DNA of 64,000 bases from Shewanella sp. Isolate13. Its GTDB lineage: Bacteria; Pseudomonadota; Gammaproteobacteria; Enterobacterales; Shewanellaceae. Shown in pieces: positions 57,487 through 64,000 of the stretch. The notes beneath the pieces were generated by a model. The model made no database searches. It was not told the origin of the DNA and worked only from the letters and a program-made list of their open reading frames with translations. The translations under genes and the position numbers were made by a program. The stretch is from positions 50,886 to 114,885 of the forward strand of contig NZ_JAKEVD010000013.1 in the NCBI RefSeq assembly GCF_022398325.1, written 5' to 3'. Numbering within the stretch: the first letter of the stretch is position 1; every line of letters starts with the position of its first letter.

Positions 57487-58242
57487 ATGTCACAACAGCA
57501 GCCATTAATCAGCCACCTGCTTGAGTTACGCACTAAGTTGCTGCGAGCAATTGGTAGTGTTCTTTTGGTGTTTATCTGCTTGGTATATTGGGCCAACGAT
57601 ATTTACCATTATATGGCCACACCCTTGATGCAGGCTTTGCCTGAATCAAGCAGTATGATTGCAACCGATGTTGCAGCGCCATTTTTTGCCCCATTTAAAT
57701 TGACCTTAGTACTGTCGTTTTTCGTAGCAGTGCCTTACGTTCTTTATCAAGTGTGGTCATTTGTCGCGCCAGGTCTATATAAGCATGAGAAGCGCTTGGT
57801 TATGCCTCTGCTAGCGAGCAGCACGTTACTGTTCTATCTAGGTATTGCCTTCGCCTATTATATTGTTTTCCCTGTAGTCTTTGGATTCTTTACTAGCGTA
57901 GCGCCTGATGGCGTTGAAGTTGCTACTGACATCAGCAGTTATTTGAATTTTATTCTCAAACTGTTCTTTGCATTTGGTTTAGCCTTTGAGATCCCTGTGG
58001 CAGTAATTCTGTTATGTTGGGCCGGTGTAACGACACCAGAAGAGCTAAAAGAAAAACGACCCTATATCGTGGTCGGCGCATTTGTCATCGGTATGCTACT
58101 GACACCACCAGACATCATCTCTCAAACAATGTTAGCAATTCCGATGCTTATCCTGTTTGAAGGTGGATTATTTGCGGCGCGTTTTTACAGCAAACCAGAT
58201 GAAGATGAAGATGATATTGAGCAGGAAAAATCTGAGTCTTAG
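57487..58242 (+). CDS. tatC: Twin-arginine translocase subunit TatC
   Basis: A 251-residue six-helix membrane protein that recognises twin-arginine signals. It starts with the conserved [14 protein letters not shown], has [26 protein letters not shown] (about 79-104) containing the conserved loop, and [15 protein letters not shown] (about 168-182). C-terminal acidic tail. A terminator follows. Confidence 0.97.
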   Translation: MSQQQPLISHLLELRTKLLRAIGSVLLVFICLVYWANDIYHYMATPLMQALPESSSMIATDVAAPFFAPFKLTLVLSFFVAVPYVLYQVWSFVAPGLYKHEKRLVMPLLASSTLLFYLGIAFAYYIVFPVVFGFFTSVAPDGVEVATDISSYLNFILKLFFAFGLAFEIPVAVILLCWAGVTTPEELKEKRPYIVVGAFVIGMLLTPPDIISQTMLAIPMLILFEGGLFAARFYSKPDEDEDDIEQEKSES

Positions 58243-58267
58243 CACACTGACTAAATAAGCGCGTTTC

Positions 58268-58313
58268 TAAAAGGTATTATCTCGTAATAAAAGACGTAGA
58301 TAATACCTTTTTT
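58268..58313 (+). terminator. Intrinsic terminator after tatC
   Basis: AAAAGGTATTATCT and AGATAATACCTTTT make a 14-bp stem around a 15-base loop, followed by TTTTG. It begins 27 bp after the tatC stop. Confidence 0.85.
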
Positions 58314-58418
58314 GTTTTCAGCCTCCTCCATTACCTCATCACATTTGTGTTTCAATTATCCGAATAAAATGTAAAATCAGTGTGAGTCTATCTATAGGTT
58401 AAAAGGAAGTTATTTTTA

Positions 58419-58925
58419 ATGAAAGCACAGCTATTAATACTCACAACTGCATCTTTAATGCTCTCCAGTAGCGCATATGCATCCATCGAAACGCAGTTAG
58501 CTAAGTGCGCCTCTATAGAAGATAAGCTTGAGCGCTTAATTTGTTATGACAACCTCGCGCAGTCTCTTCAACCAAATAGCACGGTTACAAAACCGCTCCC
58601 TGCGACCGAAACTGTTACGGTCGCCACATCAAGCACAGCTGTCGTTTCTACGACGGGCAGCTCTCAAGATGAGTTTGGCAAAGTTAAAAAGAGTGAAGAT
58701 GAGGAGATCAATAAGATCTACTTAAATGTGAGTAAGGTTTCCAAAGATGCCTATGGGGCACTAAAAATCCAGTTTACTAACGGCCAAGTCTGGAAACAAA
58801 CCGATGGCCGCTCATATAGATTAAAGGCCGACCAAACCGTCTACATTGAGAAAGCGGCACTTGGCTCATTCATGCTCGGCTTAGATGATCGCAACACAAC
58901 CATTAGAGTAAAGCGCTTAAAGTAA
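58419..58925 (+). CDS. Small exported protein, unknown function
   Basis: A 168-residue protein with a signal peptide (MKAQLLILTTASLMLSSSAYA), then LAKCASIEDKLERLICYDNLA (about 28-48), a Cys-pair pattern common in exported proteins of unknown role. A Thr/Val/Ser-rich linker (about 52-85) and a conserved C-terminal beta-rich part (NGQVWKQTDGRSYRLKADQ, about 128-146) follow. The stop overlaps the tatD start (TAATG), so it is translationally linked to tatD and the diguanylate cyclase. Function not recognised. Confidence 0.8.
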   Translation: MKAQLLILTTASLMLSSSAYASIETQLAKCASIEDKLERLICYDNLAQSLQPNSTVTKPLPATETVTVATSSTAVVSTTGSSQDEFGKVKKSEDEEINKIYLNVSKVSKDAYGALKIQFTNGQVWKQTDGRSYRLKADQTVYIEKAALGSFMLGLDDRNTTIRVKRLK

Positions 58926-59719
58926 TGCCCAAGTATATGGATATAGCTGTCAACTTGATTGGCAGCTCGCTAGAAAAAGATATTCACCGTGTAGTAGAAG
59001 ATGCGGCTGCACATTCAGTCACTTCTATGGTGGTGATTGGTAGTCATCTAGAAGAGAGTCAGCAAGCAATCGGTCTCTGTGAGCAATTTCCTGAACAGCT
59101 CTATAGTACGGCTGGCGTTCACCCTCATCACGCAAGCCAGTGGAAAGCAGATAGTGCAGCTCAGATCCGCAGTTTAGCCCAGTCTTCTTGCGTCCTAGCC
59201 ATAGGTGAATGTGGTTTGGATTATAATCGAGACTTCTCCCCTCGAAACATGCAACGCAAGGCCTTCGCAGAGCAACTTGCTCTAGCTGTTGAGCTAAAGA
59301 TGCCGGTACTTATGCACGAACGTGATGCTCATGAGGATTTTTTAGCAATTTTAAAAGAGTACCGCCCACAACTACCCGCGGCCTTATTGCATTGCTTTAC
59401 AGGGAACAAACAATCACTCGATGCTTACCTAGAGCAAGACATTTATTTAGGGATCACAGGCTGGGTCTGCGATGAACGTAGAGGGCAAGAGCTAGCCTCA
59501 ATAGTTCCTTATATTCCTGATGAGCGCTTGTTAATAGAGACCGACAGCCCTTACCTCTTACCCAGAAGTATGCGGCCAAAGCCCAAATCCAGTAAAAATG
59601 AGCCTAAATACCTCCCTTATATTGCTCAGTGTATTGCCGATCTCAGACAACAGAGTATCGATGACTTTTCAGCTGTAACCTATAAAAATAGCCGAACATT
59701 TTTTGGTTTAGAGTATTAA
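58925..59719 (+). CDS. tatD: TatD-family metal-dependent DNase
   Basis: A 264-residue TIM-barrel hydrolase. It aligns with E. coli TatD (260) over the whole length: YMDIAVNLIGSS, STAGVHPHHASQW, IGECGLDYNRDFS, HCFTGNKQSLD, LGITGWVCDERRG and IETDSPYLLPR. The metal ligands (His, Glu, His, Asp) are in these segments. It has 3'-5' exonuclease activity in E. coli; despite its name it is not a Tat component. Starts and ends in TAATG overlaps. Confidence 0.95.
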   Translation: MPKYMDIAVNLIGSSLEKDIHRVVEDAAAHSVTSMVVIGSHLEESQQAIGLCEQFPEQLYSTAGVHPHHASQWKADSAAQIRSLAQSSCVLAIGECGLDYNRDFSPRNMQRKAFAEQLALAVELKMPVLMHERDAHEDFLAILKEYRPQLPAALLHCFTGNKQSLDAYLEQDIYLGITGWVCDERRGQELASIVPYIPDERLLIETDSPYLLPRSMRPKPKSSKNEPKYLPYIAQCIADLRQQSIDDFSAVTYKNSRTFFGLEY

Positions 59720-61590
59720 TGCAGGCTCAATATCTACTGTTGGTTATAGCTCTATTGTTCTTTTCCAGCCTCACGGCAGCTAAAGAACCGCTATTTATTG
59801 ACGAGCATACCGCGGATAAAGTTGAACTGACATCTCAGTTATACATTGCTCAGTTCGATGATCTTTCTAACATAACGCAGGTAGCGGCATCGTCACCTTT
59901 TCAGTGGCAAGCATACGATCCGAAGGAGATGAGGGGGATTGCCAAAAAAACCTATTGGATAAAGTTTTCATTAACTCAACAAGCGAGAGAGCCAAGAGAA
60001 ATGAGCTTATCACTCGCTAACCCACACCTCGATTATATTGAATTCTATCACTTTAATGGCTCAACATTGCTCAACCAATTTCAGGCTGGAGATAGCTTTC
60101 CTTTCAGCAAAAGACCCATTTTAAGCACCCAATTGCTGTACTCATTTAACAGCAAACAAGGAGATACGCATCACTTCTATTTGCGAATCAAGACATCAGG
60201 AACATCCAGTTTACCGATAACCTTGTGGGCTAGCGATGCCTACTACCAAGATGCTGAGCGGCATTCAATCTTATATGGTTTTCAAATTGGTATACTAATG
60301 GCGATTGGCATCTTTAGCTTATTGATTGCGGTGACATCACACTCATTCAGCTATAGCTATTATGCTGGCTATGTTCTCTCCATAACCCTTTTTGTGGCCA
60401 GCCTACATGGGCTCGCATTTAGGTTTCTCTGGCCTGAGTGGCCACGCATGCAAGAGTTTGCTCTGCCTGCACTGCTGAGCCTTTCAATAATGTTTGCCTT
60501 TTTATTCTCTGAAAAGGTCATGCACCTTAAATATCACAATCAAGCCATGCTTAGGTTCTGTCGCGTCAGCGCCGCCATGTCTGTACTACTGCTTTTTATC
60601 GGGCTACTACTCGACTACTCCACCGCATTAACGCTCAATATTTATGCGGTCATGTTATCTAGCGTAATGTTAATGTACATGTCTCTAGCACAAGCATTCA
60701 AAGGTAATAAATTAGCCAAGCTGTTTGCCATTGGTTGGGCCGGTATGATGCTAGGGGCACTTTTATCTGGTGCTATCTACCTAGGCTTTCTTCACTGGGA
60801 TCTGCAAGCTAAAACCCCCTTCATGGTAGGGCTGAGCATCGAAGTGATTTTTATGGCAGCCCTACTGGCAATTCGATATAACGATGAACGCCTAGCTAAG
60901 TTGCAAATACAACAAGATGCACTGCTTCAGGCTAAGAAAGCCCAAGAGATCAAAGAGGAAGCACTTCGCATTGAAGCTAGGGGTAGCGAAAAGCTAGCGA
61001 AAATGGTGCAAGAGAGAACCCTAGAGCTAGAGATTGCGTTAAGGGAACTCAATGAGGCGAACCAAAAGCTCACCGAGCAGACAAGGGTCGACAGTCTAAC
61101 AGGCGTAAAAAATCGCGCATCATTCGATAAACGTATTCTAGCCGAAGGACGAATTAGTCGCCGACAGCAGACACCCCTTTCAATTTTGATGCTGGATATC
61201 GACCGCTTTAAGCTAATCAATGATTCCCACGGACACTTAGCTGGTGACCAAGCATTAAGAGTTATCGCCGACAACTTAAAAGAGATTTTAAAGCGACCAA
61301 CCGATCTAGTGTCACGTTTTGGGGGGGAGGAGTTTGCTATTATATTACCCAACACTGATAAGATAGGTGCGCAACAAGTAGCTGAGACAATAAGAAAAGT
61401 TATCAGCGAACTACCTATTAGTTGGGGCGGAAATAAGATCCCTCTAACGGTTAGTATTGGGGTGAGCAGTGAAATCATCACCTCAGAAGAACACACGACT
61501 TTATTATTAGAACAAGCAGATAAAGCACTTTATCAAGCAAAGAATGACGGGCGAAATCGAGTAAAACTATATTGCCCTGATCAAGATTAA
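59719..61590 (+). CDS. Membrane diguanylate cyclase with 7TMR-DISM sensor
   Basis: A 623-residue sensor-cyclase. It has a signal peptide (about 1-20), a periplasmic 7TMR-DISM extracellular domain (about 25-180, IKFSLTQQAREPREMSLSLANP), seven membrane helices (about 190-395), a coiled coil (about 395-455) and a GGDEF domain (about 460-620). The active site is intact (RFGGEEFAII, about 532) and the inhibitory I-site RPTD stands five residues before GGEEF, so product feedback is likely. Seven consecutive G bases encode part of GGEEF. Stop-start overlap with tatD suggests cotranscription. Ligand unknown, often carbohydrates in this sensor type. Confidence 0.93.
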   Translation: MQAQYLLLVIALLFFSSLTAAKEPLFIDEHTADKVELTSQLYIAQFDDLSNITQVAASSPFQWQAYDPKEMRGIAKKTYWIKFSLTQQAREPREMSLSLANPHLDYIEFYHFNGSTLLNQFQAGDSFPFSKRPILSTQLLYSFNSKQGDTHHFYLRIKTSGTSSLPITLWASDAYYQDAERHSILYGFQIGILMAIGIFSLLIAVTSHSFSYSYYAGYVLSITLFVASLHGLAFRFLWPEWPRMQEFALPALLSLSIMFAFLFSEKVMHLKYHNQAMLRFCRVSAAMSVLLLFIGLLLDYSTALTLNIYAVMLSSVMLMYMSLAQAFKGNKLAKLFAIGWAGMMLGALLSGAIYLGFLHWDLQAKTPFMVGLSIEVIFMAALLAIRYNDERLAKLQIQQDALLQAKKAQEIKEEALRIEARGSEKLAKMVQERTLELEIALRELNEANQKLTEQTRVDSLTGVKNRASFDKRILAEGRISRRQQTPLSILMLDIDRFKLINDSHGHLAGDQALRVIADNLKEILKRPTDLVSRFGGEEFAIILPNTDKIGAQQVAETIRKVISELPISWGGNKIPLTVSIGVSSEIITSEEHTTLLLEQADKALYQAKNDGRNRVKLYCPDQD

Positions 61591-62625
<1,035 letters not shown>

Positions 62626-62657
62626 GCTCTTCTAATTTTAAACCATAAGATCTAATA

Positions 62658-62685
62658 GGCCAGAGCAACGCTCTGGCCTTTTTAT
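62658..62685 (+). terminator. Intrinsic terminator after hemB
   Basis: GGCCAGAGC and GCTCTGGCC form a 9-bp stem with a 3-base loop, followed by TTTTTATT. It lies about 33 bp after the hemB stop. Confidence 0.93.
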
Positions 62686-62953
62686 TCCCGCTGGCAAGCC
62701 TTTACACCTATCTATAGCAATTAGTGCTTATACGAAGATAGCAGCGCTTCTAGCCATACTCTTCAACGACAACAACCCTCAACCTGCACTCATCATCGAA
62801 CAAAAGCCCCATTCCCCATGAGTGCCTAGCCTCTTAGATGCTCTCTCAAAGATGTGGTAAGTCTTTTTTAACGATGGATATGGGAGATATTATTGTCATA
62901 AACAGATGCCGACAGCTTTTATTGAGGTAGCCAAGAGGCAATTGCGTTAAAGG

Positions 62954-62976
62954 TTTTACAAACGCCCAAACGCAAA
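62954..62976. repeat. Direct repeat copy 1 (pair with 63411-63433)
   Basis: A 23-bp motif with the core GCCCAAACGCAAA occurs here and again 457 bp further on, with one C/T difference. In the second copy it directly abuts the rRNA operon terminator; here it stands about 48 bp from the decayed terminator. The pair supports duplication of the rRNA operon tail. Confidence 0.85.
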
Positions 62977-63024
62977 TCCTCTCCTACGCCATCCATGGCA
63001 TTCAAGGATAAGTACTTCCTGTAC

Positions 63025-63064
63025 AAAAAAGCCACCTACTCTTATCACATAAAGAGGGGTGGCT
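63025..63064 (-). terminator. Second, decayed rRNA operon terminator
   Basis: AGCCACC and GGTGGCT enclose an inner CTCTT/AAGAG stem; on the - strand a run of six T follows. The flanking GAAGAAGCCACC is shared with the true terminator at 63430-63460. Confidence 0.75.
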
Positions 63065-63089
63065 TCTTCATTGTTAAATTTTGAGTGCG

Positions 63090-63119
63090 TCTGGAAATGA
63101 CCTACGACCCACATGGATG
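63090..63119 (-). pseudogene. Remnant of a 5S rRNA 3' end
   Basis: The 15-base stretch CTGGAAATGACCTAC is identical to the 3' part of both intact 5S genes, and CACATGG follows at nearly the same place. It has the same order relative to a GGTGGCT terminator as the inner 5S gene. After this the match to 5S is lost, so only the 3' end remains or the rest was replaced. Confidence 0.6.
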
Positions 63120-63410
63120 TGGGAAGTGTCGATTATGCAGGAGCATATAATCGCCCTCGGTTCGCGCAGCGAACACATGGGGGCGAAGAAGCCCTGCTTT
63201 GGTGCAACGCATTCAAGGGCTTTGTAGCGCGAGTAACTTATTACGAAGCTGGAGGCAAGCCACACGGAAGTGCCGAATGCCAGAAACGCATGGACGCAGT
63301 TTCTGGCCAAGCTCAGCGACGGGGCGACATCGGGGGTCGGCATTTATGCCTGCTTAAGTGGATAAGACACCTTAACGGATAGCTACATTTAGATAAGTTA
63401 GCGCTCATTA

Positions 63411-63433
63411 TTTTACAAATGCCCAAACGCAAA
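63411..63433. repeat. Direct repeat copy 2 (pair with 62954-62976)
   Basis: Second copy of the 23-bp motif, overlapping the T-run of the rRNA operon terminator. Confidence 0.85.
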
Positions 63434-63460
63434 AAAGCCACCTTAATAAGGTGGCTTCTT
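63430..63460 (-). terminator. rRNA operon terminator
   Basis: On the - strand AGCCACCTTA and TAAGGTGGCT pair with a 2-base loop and are followed by TTTTTTGCG. It lies just after the distal 5S gene. Confidence 0.92.
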
Positions 63461-63471
63461 CACTTAATTTA

Positions 63472-63591
63472 GCGCCTGGAAATGACCTACTCTCACATGG
63501 GGAGACCCCACACTACCATCGGCGATACTGTGTTTCACTTCTGAGTTCGGAATGGATTCAGGTGGGACCACAGCTCTATGGTTTCCAGACA
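63472..63591 (-). rRNA. rrf: 5S ribosomal RNA (distal copy)
   Basis: A 120-base 5S rRNA starting TGTCTGGAAACCATAGAG and ending CATTTCCAGGCGC, with conserved CCGAACTCAGAAGTGAAAC and GCCGATGGTAGTGTGGGG. The ends pair as helix I. It is the last gene of the operon, after tRNA-Thr, and identical to the proximal 5S over the compared sequence. Confidence 0.98.
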
Positions 63592-63606
63592 AATTCTTTT
63601 AAATCA

Positions 63607-63682
<76 letters not shown>

Positions 63683-63751
63683 AAATCTCTTTATATTAAA
63701 TCGACTTACGCTTTGTCTGCGATTTAATAATACTCTGTACGAGTAAAATTA

Positions 63752-63871
63752 GCGCCTGGAAATGACCTACTCTCACATGGGGAGACCCCACACTACCATC
63801 GGCGATACTGTGTTTCACTTCTGAGTTCGGAATGGATTCAGGTGGGACCACAGCTCTATGGTTTCCAGACA
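63752..63871 (-). rRNA. rrf: 5S ribosomal RNA (proximal copy)
   Basis: A second 120-base 5S rRNA with the same sequence as the distal copy. The region from 63872 to the window end is spacer towards the 23S gene, which must lie beyond 64000. The 5S-tRNA-Thr-5S arrangement marks the end of one rRNA operon. Confidence 0.98.
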
Positions 63872-64000
63872 AATTTGGTAAATTTGAAAAGCTGGACTCG
63901 CGATGCAAGTCTTAAAAATTGGGTTCACACTACATTAAGTGCTTCATTCTAATTTTGTTAGAAACATTAGTCTCTCATACAAAACCCATCAGGGTTGTAT

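Larger units (their letters stand above)
62686..63471. other. Non-coding interval between hemB and the rRNA operon tail
   Basis: This 786-bp stretch holds no convincing gene. It contains a decayed copy of the rRNA operon end (a terminator-like hairpin at 63025-63064 and 5S-like sequence at 63090-63119). It also has two copies of a 23-bp motif (62954-62976 and 63411-63433, one mismatch) and a more GC-rich block (about 63108-63380) with small hairpins. Two 89-codon frames run across that block on opposite strands; neither looks like a real protein. Confidence 0.6.

Noticed and set aside
63113..63382. 89-codon open frame on the + strand (and an 89-codon frame on - at 63074-63343)
   Set aside because: They run on opposite strands over a structured GC-rich block, have no ribosome site or recognised domain, and their composition is not protein-like.
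63872..64000. Start of 23S rRNA within the window
   Set aside because: The sequence after the proximal 5S is AT-rich spacer with no recognisable 23S 3' end; the gene must lie beyond 64000.

Overview
The window reads as chromosomal DNA of a marine gammaproteobacterium, most likely Shewanella. Three things point there: a complete MSHA type IV pilus locus running straight into mreBCD-maf-rng-yhdP-nit-tldD; the gene orders priA-argS-SPOR-hslVU and ubiEJB-tatABC-tatD-hemB; and an rRNA operon tail of 5S, tRNA-Thr(GGT), 5S. No phage, insertion sequence, CRISPR array or defence island was recognised. Almost all of it is conserved backbone, so the interest lies mainly in non-coding structure and gene architecture.

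Layout. 1-3.1 kb (-): end of an export system (TolC-family protein, HlyD-family adaptor, ABC-2 permease cut by the window edge). 3.2-14.6 kb (-): cell-shape and envelope group, transcribed mreB, mreC, mreD, maf, rng, yhdP, nitrilase, tldD. 14.8-35.3 kb (-): MSHA pilus locus in transcription order csrD(mshH), mshI, mshI1, J, K, L, M, N, E, G, F, B, two tandem mshA pilin genes, a strong terminator, then mshC, D, O, P, Q. 35.5-39.0 kb (-): malic enzyme, secreted nuclease, rpmE (with a good promoter and a structured leader) and a FimV-like periplasmic protein. 39.2-48.7 kb (+): priA, argS, SPOR protein, hslVU (with a heat-shock type promoter), a DUF971 gene, deoD and an MFS transporter. 48.7-51.5 kb (-): Crp/Fnr regulator, glycosyltransferase, PAP2 phosphatase, YgjV-like protein. 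51.9-62.6 kb (+): rraA, an arginase-family gene, ubiE-ubiJ-ubiB, tatA-tatB-tatC, a small exported protein, tatD, a membrane diguanylate cyclase and hemB. 62.7-64 kb (-): rRNA operon tail, with what looks like a decayed extra copy of its 3' end further out.

How the parts work together. The MSHA genes encode a complete pilus machine: inner-membrane platform (MshI, I1, J, G), extension ATPase MshE with an N-terminal domain resembling the c-di-GMP-binding MshEN type, secretin MshL with MshK, MshM and MshN, major and minor pilins, and the large exported MshQ. CsrD sits at the head of the locus and a diguanylate cyclase lies further along, so c-di-GMP and Csr control of attachment are natural themes. 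The most distinctive signal is a perfect 12-unit heptamer array (6 x TAGGTTC then 6 x TAGGTCC on the + strand) between the pilin terminator and mshC. It probably lies in the leader of mshCDOPQ, where its RNA would carry regularly spaced AGGA motifs.
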